DNA of 64,000 nucleotides from Chamaecrista fasciculata (taxonomy: Eukaryota; Streptophyta; Magnoliopsida; Fabales; Fabaceae). This document shows positions 21,150-36,429 of this stretch, in pieces. Below the pieces are notes generated by a model, which saw only the letters and a list, made by a program, of their open reading frames with translations, had not been told where the DNA came from and made no database searches. The stretch spans positions 1 through 64,000 of the forward strand of contig QANZ01050821.1 in assembly GCA_003254925.1 (NCBI GenBank), in the 5' to 3' direction. Numbering within the stretch: position 1 is the first letter of the stretch; every line of letters begins with the position of its first letter. The translations under genes were made by a program, and so were the position numbers.

Positions 21150-22829
21150 AAGAATGATAGCACAACATACAATATGAACCCATCTTCTCCTCCTTCACAT
21201 GGTCGTGCATCCCCCATTCCAAAACCATGAATACGCGTTGATTGTGAGCTCGAGGAGGGAAACACGCACGCCGTCTGAACTTGCCTTCCTTGATTCTCCA
21301 CCAAGCCGACACCCTCGCCTCACTTCCAACAAGATTCCGCGGAGCTTTTCGTCTATAAATCGCAACTTGATGGACTGAGTTTAGGGTTCGATTTTTCCAC
21401 AAAAGAAAGAGGGTTTTCACTTCGGTTTCGTCTGTGAGGAAGAGAAACGATAGAGTGTGGTTGTTTTTGTCCAATACTAGGCAGAGAGAGGTGAAACCGA
21501 GAGTGAAATCGTGAGCAAACCGCCGGCGAAATTTCGAAAGTTGGGGTCCGATTTTGACGATTTTGTGTGTGATTTTTGTGTTTGTTGTTGGTTTCTTGGT
21601 TCATTTCGTTGCTTCGATTCGATTTCAGTTGTGTCGTGTGTTATTGGCTGTTTTGTGTCACTGTTTCTTCATCTTCTCCGGCGCCGGCGGTGAAGGAGGA
21701 AGGTGAAGGACCATTTTGATAAAAATAAAAAACAGTAAGGGCCGATTTGTAGTTTGGGCAGGGACTTGGTTGAGAACATATCTTGACAAAAGGGGAGAGT
21801 TTTGAATTAACAGAATTTGAAGGATCTTTTTGAAAATACAACCAAGGATTCCTTGATCAAACTGCATATATTCTCTCAAATCTTTTTGTTCCTTACATGT
21901 TGATCCCTCTTGTCTTGACAAAGGGAAAGGACTTAAACGTAAAAGGAAAATACAATGGTGGACTGAAATGCAGTTTCTTCCTTTTTCAACCATGATTCCC
22001 CTCTCTCGGCCTCTCTCCCCTTTCTTTTTTGTTTTTGTTTTTTGTTTTTTTTTCTTTCTTCTTTCCTCTCTTTTCCCTTTCTTTTTTTTTTCTTTTTATT
22101 ACTTTTACTCATCTACTTATTCATTCATTTTCACTTCTTTTTCTTTCTATACTTGTTATCTTTGTTCTAATTTGCATGTGTATTTCCATATAATGTTTTA
22201 TTATGCTATTACATTTCCAAAAATAAAAGAAAAAAAAATATAAAAAAAATTGAGAGACATTAGATTTTGATCTAAATTTATCATGACTAAAATCATTCAT
22301 CACAAATCTATCAATCCGATTTTGGTTATGAACAATTAAGACCATTATCTTCTTTTTCTCAAATACAAAAAAAAAATATTTTTAACCAATTTCTGAACTA
22401 CGTGGACTTTGATCCCTAACCGGGTACGTAGGCCTTAGGCTTTGCCTGAGTCAAGTCCAATCTTGTAAATATTTATGTTTCTTTATTTTATTTTAATTTT
22501 ATCATATTTATATATTTTGTGTGATTTCATTTATTTTATGTTTATGGATGATTAATATTAAAATGTTAAGGCCATTTAATTTTTGTACAATTATTTTTGG
22601 GTAACCGTCCATTTGGATGGGTGTTGTAGGGTGCCTAACACCTTCCCCATAACTAAAATGACTCCCGAATCCATCTTTGGTTCGAGACCGATTTTTTCCT
22701 TATCCACCATTTTAAAATTATTTTCATAAAAATGGTTTTCCAAATTTTTCTTAAAAATTTGGTGGCGACTCCATCTCCATTTTCCAAGTCATAAACGACA
22801 TTTTCCTGCGAGATGTCAGGCGTGACAGA
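21150..22829 (+). mobile_element. Insertion splitting the RPL5 pseudogene, including Tat/Ogre-like LTR remnant
   Basis: This 1.7-kb block interrupts the RPL5 copy within exon 2 and intron 2. Its right part (about 22380-22829) has words typical of plant Tat/Ogre-clade Gypsy LTR ends and leader: GGTGTTGTAGGGTGCCTAAC, CTTCCCC, CCGAATCC and TTTGGTGGCGACTCC. The boundary with exon 2 is GGCGTGACAGA. The left part (21170-21960) is an unrecognised, partly GC-rich stretch with exon-like words, followed by a T-rich tract. No long coding frame is present. The LTR element is a broken remnant. Confidence 0.55.
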
Positions 22830-23290
22830 CATTACTCTTTTGTGCTTTAACATATGGCTTCATCAAAATTAAAGAAACAAATATAACTATTACTGAATGG
22901 AAAGCGACATATTTTAACCTAGAAAATCACATACTAATAGCATGCGATTCTTCAAGCCAAAGACGAACAAATAAAATGGAAAACTTGTAAATGTGCACAG
23001 ATTTCAAATCAAACTATATTCATTTGAGCTGAAACAAAAGAAGTTAAGAGGATCATACGCACCATGTTGATTCTTCAACCTAAAGCAGCAGAGAGAGGTG
23101 GAAGAACGAAGAGAGTGAAATGCGGCATGGCTCGATGCCTTTTATCTGAAACGCAAATTTCAAATGAACGACTGTGATTTGTTGAGGGTTTTAGGAGATA
23201 AATGATGGGCTTTTCATTTGTGCGGGTCGGGTCTAGAGGCCCTCTAGTAGAGGGTGCAACTGCGGAAGTTCTTTTTTTGGGCCCAAGAAC
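22830..23290 (-). pseudogene. RPL5: RPL5 paralogue 5' end (promoter, start codon, part of exon 2)
   Basis: On the minus strand a leader ends in ATG (23063-23065) followed by a GTGCGT donor, as in the intact gene, where exon 1 also ends with the ATG. After a 205-base intron the first 28 bases of exon 2 (22830-22857, reading PYVKAQKSN) are present and then stop at the inserted LTR remnant. The leader keeps the AAAACCCT telo-box and TGGGCCCA typical of ribosomal protein promoters. Together with 19795-21145 this was one gene copy. Confidence 0.85.
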
Positions 23291-23299
23291 TGTGGAAGT

Positions 23300-24640
23300 A
23301 TTTGGTTTTCTAGACAAAGTATTAATTTCGTCCACAAACTTTACACCAACTGTCAATTTCATCCCCAATCATTTTTTGCAGTCAATTTCGTCCAAAATCT
23401 TTCACATTTTCATCAATTTTATCCTTTGACTAACTTCTTTTAATAAATTAAACATAGACTGCATCCTGTTTTTCAATCTGAGTTAGGATTTGAGTTTCTT
23501 TTTACTATGAAACTTTTCTTCTTTTTTTTGTCAAAGTCCTTCTCTCATACAAATAGGGATTCAAATGCATAAAAATTAATCGTTCAGGTCTTAAAAATAG
23601 TATTTTAGCCAAGATTTCTGTCAAATTTTGGACAAAAACATACCTCAGGACCCTTTTTGTTAACGGAGCAAACCGCATGCTGTTAGTTGTCACTTTTTAA
23701 ACCAGAGGGACTCTTTTGGTAAATGGGCCAAACCACATGGAGCTTCTGTATAATTTATCCAATTTTTTTTTTGATCCTGAATTTATATTGAGCTCACTCA
23801 TGTATTTGGAGAAGAGGAAACTTATTATTTAATCTCTAAAACATTTTAATTGTCAATGATTTCTTCCTCAGTGACGAGCCATAAATTTGAACTAATTTTG
23901 TAATTTTTGATCTCTGAATTTGAACTATTTGGAGAAGAGGAAACTTATTATTTAATCTCTAAAACATTTTAATTGTTAATGATTTCGTCCTCAATGACGA
24001 TTTAGTCCCTAAATTTGAACTAATTTTGTAATTTTTTATCTCTGAATTTGTATGAAATTAGTTTTTTTTTTCGACATTGAATTTATTCTGAATTTGTATT
24101 TTCTTTTTCCTTCAATTTGACTTTGAGACCAAATTGTTTTTATTGCGACAAAATTCAAGGTCTGAATCATATATTTTGATTATTCAGGGATTAATTAGTT
24201 GACTCAGTACAAATTCAAGAACAAATAGTAGGTTTTCTTTTTAAGGAATTAAGTTTAATAATTGAGAAATAATATTTGGTCCCTAAATTTATATTGATTC
24301 TACAAATCAGTCCTAAATAATCAAAATACATGATTTAGTCCTCGAATATTTCAATTGTCGATGATTTGGTCTTTAGCAACCATTTGGTCCCTGAATTTGA
24401 ATTATTTCATCTGGCCTTTGAAGGCCCTTGAATTTGACTTAGGAACCAAATTGTTGGCAATTTCAATAATTTAGGGACTAAATTGTATGTTTTAATTACT
24501 TAAGGACTGATTTGTTGACTCAATATAAATTTAAGGAATAAATAGTCATTTGTTTCTTAACAATTTAATTATCTACTCAGATTCAAATTCTTTAGATATA
24601 TTTATTTGCTATTTAACAGGAAAGTACAAATATTTATTTT
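23300..24640. repeat. Degenerate GTCCCTAAATTT-type repeats, no gene
   Basis: The stretch has many ATTTCGTCC, TTTAGTCCCTAAATTTGAAC and inverted GGGACTAAATTG words. A tandem duplication of about 124 bp covers about 23806-24060 (repeated word GGAGAAGAGGAAACTTATTA). These look like decayed foldback elements. No coding sequence is supported. Confidence 0.6.
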
Positions 24641-24654
24641 GGTTCAAACTATGT

Positions 24655-25710
24655 ATAAACGTCAAAGTGTGAATTTGGTCCTGTAACTTTGTTCCAGGTC
24701 CAAAATTAGTCCTATATCTTTTTTTGTCTCGAATTCGGTCCTGTATCTTTGGTCCAGGTCCCAAATCAGTCCTATATCATTTTTTGTCTCAGTTTTGGTC
24801 CCATATATTTTAAAAAGCCTCCTACTGTTAGTCCTTCGTCCATTTTAAATTACAGTTTAGTTCTAACAACTTCAAATTCCTTTCACTTTAGTCCTTGACT
24901 ATCAAAATGAAAGTGAAAGAGCATCCCTGAAGATTCTCAAACATTACATCTTGGTCCCTAATCCATGAATTCTTCATGAAATGGAATAGAAATGCACAAA
25001 CAACATAAATTAAAGCAAATGACAAAGGTACCAAAACTGAAAACGCAGAAAATTTAAAACCTAACGGAAAATGCCCCAAACATGCCAGAAAACGTACGAA
25101 AATCGCCAAGAAACTCAAGAACTCATCCAAAAACTCCAATCCTCAATGAAATTTCACTCAAATAATCGCCCTCAAATGCTTTAAGAAAGAATTTTCGAAT
25201 ATCCAAAATATTGCGGAGGGAGGTGATAGAAGAAAGTTTTCTGGCGATTTTAGGGCCAAACTTTTGCATTTCTACTCCATTTCATGAAGAATTCATGGAT
25301 TAGGGACCAAGATATAAGGTATATGAATCTTTAGGGATGCTCTTTCACTTTCATTTTGATAATCAGGGACTAAAGCGAAAGGGACTTGAAGTTTTCAGGA
25401 CTATATTTGCCAAAAGAAAAATTTCTGATGCAATTTTATTTTAACATTAAATATATCGGCGGCTCTTAACCGCCGAAACCATTTTTGCCAAACCAAAAAA
25501 ATAAATTTCATGATGTAATTTTATTTTAATATTAATTATACCGGCAATTATGAACCGCCAAAACCATTTACGTCAAAAAAAAAATTCTAATGCAATTTTA
25601 TTTTAATATTAAATATACCAGCGGCTCTTAACTGCCAAAACCATTTTTGCCAAAAAAAATTCTGATGCATTTTTATTTTAATATTAAATATACCGACGGT
25701 TCTAGAAATA
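24655..25710. mobile_element. Foldback element with internal hairpin repeats
   Basis: Arms of about 140 bases at 24855-24995 and 25268-25405 are near-perfect inverted copies (for example ATCCATGAATTCTTCATGAA against TTCATGAAGAATTCATGGAT) around a loop of about 270 bases. To the left, GTCAAAGTGTGAATTTGGTCC marks a possible outer end. To the right, an 85-90 bp unit repeats about 3.5 times (25425-25707), each with a small stem such as GGCGGCTCTTAACCGCC. No protein is encoded. Confidence 0.65.
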
Positions 25711-25959
25711 AGCATTGATTAAAGCCATGTGAACAAGATAAACAAGAGTCAACATAAACAAGAAGAAAGACAAGCAAAGAACACAAAAAATGTAGCCTAA
25801 TTCCTAAAGCCATCCTGCTTTTTAAGAAGTCAATATAATTGTGGACAGAAGAAGCATCAGGAACGAATTTTATTTCTCCCTTAAAGACCTTGCTCCTGAA
25901 AAGCCAAATAGCATGAAAGGTATTAAGAATGCAAATATTTAACACTTCAAGTGTTTGAA

Positions 25960-26640
25960 CAACTAGTCCAATTTTTTAACATCTTCAAGTGTCCAGACTA
26001 CAGGTTTAAAATTCGACATCTTATAGTGTCTTGATGGCTGATCGAAAATTTGACATCTTCTAGTGTCTCCTAGACTACTAATCCAAAGTTTAACATATTT
26101 TATTGTCGGGAGTCGAGACAGTTGATCCAAATTATAACTTGTGTTCGAACTGCTGGTCCAAAGTTCAATATTCATTGAGGAAATTTGTCTCGCTGCCTGT
26201 AATTTTTGGCCAATTATTCGATGTCAAAAATTTAGAAAATGTGATTTTAATCACTTCTGATTAATGATTCTCAAATTATCAATATTCCTTCAAATTATTT
26301 CGATGGTACCGAAATCATTGCTGTTGTTATAATTTTCATGAAACATAAAAATTGTCAATTTTATAAATTTATTGTCTCTTACAGAATACAGTAATAAAAC
26401 TTTTATATTATCTTCCTTTGAGAAAATCATTCTCTACGATGACAATAGATCACAATTATTCATTTGTTCAAAATGATTAATCTCGTAAATATATATTTTC
26501 ATAAAAAATGTGATTATTAAACTGTAACTTCATGTACTAATTAATGACAATCATAAAAAAATTATATATTTGAAATATTGTCATCATCTCTACTAATTAG
26601 TGAACTGTACGAAACCATAACATAATAAAATGTAAGAAGC
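25960..26640 (-). mobile_element. Copia-type internal remnant, inverted copy of 15.3-16.6 kb
   Basis: Inverted matches to the element at 14882-16694 include GACATCTTCTAGTGTC repeats and TTCATGAAA with ATTTTAATCAC blocks in mirrored order. No LTR is seen at either end. It is a decayed, non-coding remnant. Beyond it, 26640-27366 shows no gene. Confidence 0.55.
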
Positions 26641-27369
26641 TCAAGATGATTAGAGAAGAAAAAAAAACACAGAAACGGAGTTTGGACTCGGGCATTATGT
26701 AGCCTAATGATCTAAATTATCCTTAGGTACAATTATGATGGTTGCATGTAAATGGGCAGGAAAATGAAAATAGTTTAAAGGAACGCTCAACTTCTTTATT
26801 TTATGTATTGGCCCTTAAAAAATGGTTCAGATTCAAATATAATCAGGAAATTATCTCCCTATGCATGGGTCAAAATAATAAGCATCAGGGCCTGATTAAA
26901 TACTGTAACAAAATAACACATTATCTATTTATTCAAATATTGGCCACCTTTAAAGGTATTGTCACCAACGTATATTAAATATATATATTGGATCATATTT
27001 GAATCATCACAACATCACCAGATTCATCTGAAAAATAAATAACCACGGCATCGTTTAAGAAAAGGATGAGTAAATAGATTTCAAAAAAGGACAATTACGA
27101 AAATTAAAATTTGTAAACTCATTTAAAGCAGAGAAGATTGGAAAATCTATGATTTAAAATGAAAATGAAAATTTGTAAAACTCACTTCAAGACAACTCAG
27201 AAATTGAGAATTAAACTCTTGTCTAAGTTTGACAGAAACTAATGAATTTGCAATCCTGATCATACCTCGCGTATCCAAAATTTGTGCACTAATTAGGAAA
27301 TTAAAAGTAATAGCAACAAATTTTGCATGACAGCAACTAAAAGTACAAGTTAAAAGAAACACAGCATAT

Positions 27370-30723
<3,354 letters not shown>

Positions 30724-30786
30724 TTTGGTGACCTCTTCTCAGAGATCAATCCTCGAGTCTTGAAAATCCTCAGATATCGAATACAA

Positions 30787-30904
30787 AAACCCTAACGCGG
30801 CTGTAGTATGTAGCTATATATACCGAGTCCGTGACCCGAAAATGCTATTTGTGGGATTTCGGGCTCAAAACGAACCGGGTTATCGGGTTATGTTATTTTG
30901 GGCC
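30787..30904 (-). promoter_or_regulatory. RPL5 core promoter: telo-box, TATA box, site II
   Basis: Upstream of the ATG (30721-30723) the sequence shows AAACCCTAA (30787-30795), a telo-box common in plant ribosomal protein genes, then TATATATA (30815-30822), and a TGGGCC site II element at 30899-30904. The spacing puts the start of transcription close to the telo-box. Site II plus telo-box is the known pairing for growth-linked expression. The assignment is by motif only. Confidence 0.6.
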
Positions 30905-32600
30905 TGAAATCGGGTTATATTTTTTCTTTTGAAACAATGTAGTGTTTTTACCAAGTTTCTAGTTGGATCGTCCATATTGGGTCCAAACATGATTCTTTTT
31001 TATATATATGGGTCCAAACAAGCTGAACTTTGGAAAAAAAAAATAGATTGCTAATGAAAACAACATGTTACGAAATAATTGACCAAAATGTGACAAAAAA
31101 AAAATTGAACAACATATTTGAAAATAAAATGGTTAGAGGAGAATGCCTTGAGTAGTGTCCCTTCTCTTCATAATGTTACACATGGTATGGTACAATGTTT
31201 ATTTATATTTCTTGGAAAATTTGGATGGCTAGAAACTTGAAGCTTTTCCATTTTGCTACTTTTTTTTCTCGGCAGTGTTATTTCACACATATATATTTTA
31301 AAAAGTTACTAAATATTATATTTTTTAAGTTTATTATTAATATTTTAGATAATTAAATATGAAATAAATCTATAATATTGATAATCTTTTCTTTAATTTT
31401 TAACTTTAAGTTATTTTAAATTATAACACAAAGTCCTTAATATTTATGTCTGTATTTATATTTGAACCAGTTACAAGTACGAAAAATAGAACATTTTTCA
31501 CATTGGGTATTTTGGAAAATGTCACATTTTTTTATTATTTGTAAGATCTCTCAATAGAAAAATGAACTAGAGTGAGTAGAGGAAAAGTTTTCAACCTGGG
31601 AACACCCCATTTGGCCCGGATCATTTTGCAACTTAGAAAAATTTTGGGTGGACTAAAAGGAGAAACAAGAAAAGCATTAAATAAAAAAAGAAAGAAAGAA
31701 AGAAAAAGACAAAAAGGAAATATTCAGAAAAAAGGAAATAAGAAAAAAAAAAAAGAAATGGCAATCTTGTGGATAAAGAGTGCAAGGAAGGGCATTGTTG
31801 GGAAAGAAAGCTGGGGTTGTTTTTGTCATTTTACCAAAGGAACCCTAATCTCATTTCACCTATCCCTATTCTTAATTCTGTTGCATTCCTTCTCTCATAT
31901 TCGCATCAAGTCACATCTTTCTTCTTCCTCCTTTACGTTTTTTGCTTGATTTGGTCCTATCAAAGCCTTACATCCTTTAGCTTCCTCTGTCATAGCCAAG
32001 AAGAGAGAGCGTCAGCGACAAAGTTGACCAAAACAAGCCAGAAAACACGGAGAAGTTGAGAAGAGGACGCACGCAATCGAAGAAAAGTGGCGGTTTTGAA
32101 GACTACAAAAGAATGTTTTTAATTTCGTTTAGAAGGGGGCTCTTCTTTTGAAAACGAAGTAGGAAGAGAGTGAGATTTCTCTGGTTCTGTAAGTGAAAAA
32201 TTAGAGTGAGGGTCTCTGTTTTTCTGTAAGGAGAGGATTCTAATTTTGGCTAAAAAGAGAGCAAGGGTATTGTAAATTTCCTTTTCTTCTTCACTTCTAT
32301 ATGACAATGGTGAATCCAAATGTTGGAATTGGTTGAATCTTATTTGCTTTTCTTATTTATATATAATGTCTTGTTGAGTTTTGATGCAAATTTCTGGTTT
32401 ATTACTATGATTTTAATGTTATCATTCTCATTTTTTTTCATTTCGTTTTCATTTCTGAGTTTACATGAATTTGTTGTTATGTGTTCCTTGTCATGGTGAT
32501 GGCTTTCCATGATGATTTGCCGCTAGAATGATGATAGAAACAAGGGAGAGGTGATTTTGAGTTGGTACAGGGACTAAATCGAAAGAAACCTAAACGATTT
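30905..32600. other. Intergenic DNA, part repeat-like, no supported gene
   Basis: 30905-31540 is AT-rich and featureless. 31540-32530 has a distinct composition: AAAGAAAGAAAG-rich, then AACCCTAATCTC, then a C/T-rich stretch. It could be a solo LTR starting near TGTAAGATCTCTCAATAG. I could not find matching ends, and the short frames inside are low-complexity lysine- or serine-rich strings. Confidence 0.3.
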
Positions 32601-32612
32601 TGGGTAAAACTT

Positions 32613-33292
32613 GCGAGGCAGTTCATGTGCAAATGAATATAGACCCGGCCCGCACAAATGAAAAGCCCAGCATTTCTCTCCTAAAACCCTCGACGAATCA
32701 CAGCCGTTCATCTAAAATTCGCGTTTTAGATAAAAAGCATCAAGTCATGCCGCATTTCACTCTCTTCGTTCTTCCACCTCTCTCTGCTGCTTTAGGTTGA
32801 AGAATCAACATGGTGCATATGATCCTCTTAACTTCTTTCGTTTCAGCTCAAATGAATATAGTTTGATTTGAAATCTATGCACTTTTACAAGTTTTCCATT
32901 TTATTTGTTCGTCTTTGGCTTGAAGAATCGCATGTTGTTAGTATGTGCTTTTTCTAGGTTAAAATATGTCGCTTTCCATTCAGTAATAGTTATATTTGTT
33001 TCTTTAATTTTGATGAAGCCATATGTTAAAGCACAAAAGAGTAATGCCTACTTCAAGAGGTATCAAGTGAAGTTTAAGAGAAGAAGAGGTATTCGAACTG
33101 TTTATCTGGCTTAACCTTTCTTTTTCTCTCTACGACGCTGGATTTAAAGTGTATGTTGTTCTATACTAGAACAAGTACAACACCCCCGAAATATAGCTTT
33201 GTGGTTCGATTTGTATCTTACGGCTGGTTATTATTAATGTTTTGGTCCTTTGGGCTCATTGACAATTAAGTTAAAGTAATATTATTTTTAAT
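32613..33292 (+). pseudogene. RPL5: Inverted RPL5 5' fragment (promoter, exons 1-2, part of exon 3)
   Basis: Opposite in orientation to the working gene. It holds the leader with AAAACCCT, the ATG (32810-32812), a 206-base intron, a complete 70-base exon 2 (33019-33088, reading PYVKAQKSNAYFKRYQVKFK) and only the last part of exon 3 (about 33169-33212), followed by intron 3 sequence. It is much closer to the fragments at 20-23 kb than to the working gene (both share KAQKSN). The left junction carries 19 bases of antisense RPL5 exon 4 (32613-32631). The right junction abuts the Helitron end at 33294. It cannot make L5. Confidence 0.88.
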
Positions 33293-33293
33293 A

Positions 33294-36200
33294 CTAGTAT
33301 GACACCCGTGCATTCGCACGGGTGTTTTCTTGTGAATCTATATAATTGGGAATCCTCAGAATGTAACTTGTAATAGATTGACAATTTCTACAAAATCAAC
33401 AATAGCTACAATTGCACAATCTGAATCAGAGTAAGGAATTTGGCCTGTCAACATCTCCAACACTGTGCACCCTAGACTCCATATATTTGCAGGAAGCCCA
33501 TAACCTTGATTTTTTCCATTCACAACCTGCATGTTCCAGCTTAATAATTAATACTTATGATCATTAATAAAACATGCCACGGAGTGATATCTAGCAAGTT
33601 CAAGGTCTACAGTTTCAAAGACAAAGGGATGTTTATTTTCATTTGTGAAATTGCAATGATTTTCTATAAGAAAAATGCACCACTACCACACCATTATCAT
33701 TGATTCATTACACTTATATATACTATTCATCAGCCAAATTTGAAGTTTTTTATTTCTAAATTGAGCTAGAGATAAAAGCAATCATAACTTTCTATAACAA
33801 CATTAAGTCAAAACCATAAGAAATTACCAGTCTAAAAGGCAAAAGAGACATTTGTATCATGATATTTCTTCATATATATATATATATATATATTAACTCA
33901 TACCAAGCATATCAAATAATTCATTAGATATAAGAAGTACATGTATTTTCAGGATTAATTACTTCAAATCAAGTAGTGCAAAGGATGCAATTATTATCAA
34001 AAGGCTGCGAGAATGAAATTCAAGGATGGCAATTTCCTTTGTACATGGCCACACAGAAGCATCAATGATACCTATAGAAAGCTGATACCTATAAGATAAA
34101 TTGGTATAATACCATCGGATAATTTTGACTAAGCCTCAATTCATTTTATTTTTATACATATAAACACTAAAAGTCAATAATTTTGCTCCCACATTCTGCC
34201 TCAGTTGACACTTTCCTATTTATATCCTCCATATCTCATTCTTTCTATTTAGTCACTTCATTGTTTACTGATACACCCTCAATCCATATCCATACCACAC
34301 CATTACAGTCATGGCTGCTAATTCTGCTCCCACCATACCATCTCACACAAAAGCATGGGTCTACTATGAATATGGCAAATCAGTCCAAAAGAATCCAGAA
34401 AATTGCAAAACAGCCCAGAAAATTGCAGAACAGTCCAAAATAGAAGATTTTAGTTGCAAAATAGTCCTAGACAATTTATAAAAATAGCAGAACAGTCCAA
34501 AATAGAAGATTTTAGTTGCAAAATACTTATGTAGTATACTAAGACACAATTCTAGCTTCATTATTTGCCAAAAAGAAGTGAGAACGAATCTCAATATATA
34601 TGAACATACCTAGAGGAAGCTGGTGGGATTGGATTGATTTCGGAGACACATTATTCATTCTTTCTTATCTCAGCCTCAAATCATCAAGCAGCTGTTGTGC
34701 AAAATCTGATCTTTTAGCCATCTTCTTCTTCTTCTTCAATTATGTTTGTAAATCTTGTAAAGTTGCTGCTTCCTCCCAATTCTAAAATTGCAAGCTGCAA
34801 TATGGAACAATGAAAATGCCTTCTTTCTTTCTTTGTTTTTTTTTCTCCTTGTGTTTGGCCTCCTTCTGTCTTTCAATTTCTGTTTTCTTAATGGTTAAGA
34901 GGGTACTATCATAGGTGGGTGAGTGGTGAATTAAGCATCCTCAATGGAGTAGAAGATATAGATATAAAATATAGATACATAGATAGAGATAGAGAATATA
35001 GATATAGATAGAATATAGGAATATAGATATATAGGTAGAATATAGATTAGATAGATTGTTGATGGTGGAATATATTTTATATTACTATCCTATCAACTTA
35101 TTTTCTTAAATGACACCCTGTATCTGTCATATTACTCCTGAACATATTTACTATCCTATCATATTACCCCCTGTATCTCCAATAGGGGTGGCTATTGGAC
35201 CTTTCAAGCCAATCTTATTTCTCCTAATTGATTCTAAGCTTTCCCATGTTAGAAAACTTTGTGTTCTAGGGTCAATCTTATCCCCAACATAATGCTCTTC
35301 CCATTCTATTGGTACTTAAGCAGTTCTGAACACCTAATTATTGTAATCATAGTTATTGCACAGAACATTATTTAAAATCCAACCAAATTAGTCCTGCATC
35401 ACATGGCTACACACAGATACATGACACATCATAACACATCACAATCTAAGAAGTTCTGTATACCCGCAGGCTAAGAAGCACAAATACATAACACATCACA
35501 ATCTTTTCACAGTAGCACAACTGCACAACAAAATATGTAGTTTTCAAATTTGAAGTGTCTTGTGATAGATTAAGACATTGGATACCTACTCTATTTCTAG
35601 AGTATTAATGCTTGTTATTTCACAGGTCAGACCTCACTACATCAAAGCAAGAGTAAGGTAAAACCAATTTGGGTAGGTGATATTAGTTTTTTCCTTTCAA
35701 ATATACGTGCACATATATATATATATATGCATCTTTCTCCTTCTAATGTAGCTAAAGAGAAATATGGATATAAAAAAGATGTACCTGATACATGGTAAAA
35801 CCAACAATTGCCTGTCAAGTAGCCAAAGATCCCTCACCTGCATCAGAATTTGCAAGATACGAAAAAAAATGACAGAGTACTCACTTAATCAGAGGAGAAA
35901 TAAGAAATATAAAAGAAAACAGACAGCTAAAAGGATTGAGAAGTATTTGATATTTGAGATATGAGATTTCAGATATGAGATCGCAAACCAAGCTTTTGAG
36001 ATTTGAGATATGAGATTTGAGATTTGAGGAGGAGGAGGAGTTGAAGTTCATATCTGAATTCTGAAAATTGGGTGGGAAGAAGTTTTGGTTTTTTGGTTAA
36101 AATGAAAAAAAGATGCGAGAGGTTGAGATATTGGTGAGTTTTGAAATTTGAAATTGAATTGAAATGTGAATTTAAAACTTGGGGCGGGAGAAGTCCAGAT

Positions 36201-36429
36201 ACAAGTGTTGAAATTTGATGAATTGAGAAGGTGGCAGAAGCAATGCTGAGATTGAGTTTTTTATTTGGTTTAAAAAGCAAAAAAATGGAGAAGCAATTTT
36301 TTAGGGACACGTGTCATTTTTTGGCAGCAACTGGGAAAATAATAGTGGGCCAACTTGCAAGGAAAATTCGACACGTGTGCAAAGCAAAACATTGTTTTGT
36401 ATAAATTAGTAGATTAGTAGATTAGTAGA
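33294..36429 (-). mobile_element. Helitron, non-autonomous, 3.1 kb
   Basis: Read on the minus strand, the element begins TCTACTAATCTACTAATC (from 36429) and ends CTAG (33297-33294). The end is preceded by a perfect 10-bp stem with a 4-base loop, ACACCCGTGC-GAAT-GCACGGGTGT (33302-33325), only four bases upstream. The flanking bases are A on the 5' side and T on the 3' side, the AT target of Helitrons. It has no terminal inverted repeats. No Rep/helicase frame is present. It carries a MAPKKK kinase exon fragment near its 3' end, AGTCCAAAATAGAAG internal repeats (34370-34520), and ATAG- and TA-rich microsatellites (33870-33893, 34950-35060). Confidence 0.85.
33424..33526 (-). pseudogene. Captured MAPKKK (MEKK1-like) kinase exon fragment
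   Basis: The minus strand reads VVNGKNQGYGLPANIWSLG followed by CTVLEMLTGQIPYSD, which is kinase subdomain VIII-IX of the plant MEKK1-type MAPKKK family (family form: GYGLPADIWSLGCTVLEM). The invariant Asp of the DIWS motif is Asn here. A splice-acceptor-like GCATGTTCC/TGCAG context precedes the block at 33526, so it was taken as genomic DNA with intron sequence. The homology fades after PYSD. It lies inside the Helitron and cannot form a kinase. Confidence 0.82.

Noticed and set aside
31572-32059. Lysine-rich and serine-rich frames as small proteins
   Set aside because: They arise from GAAA-rich and CT-rich low-complexity DNA, with no conserved motif.
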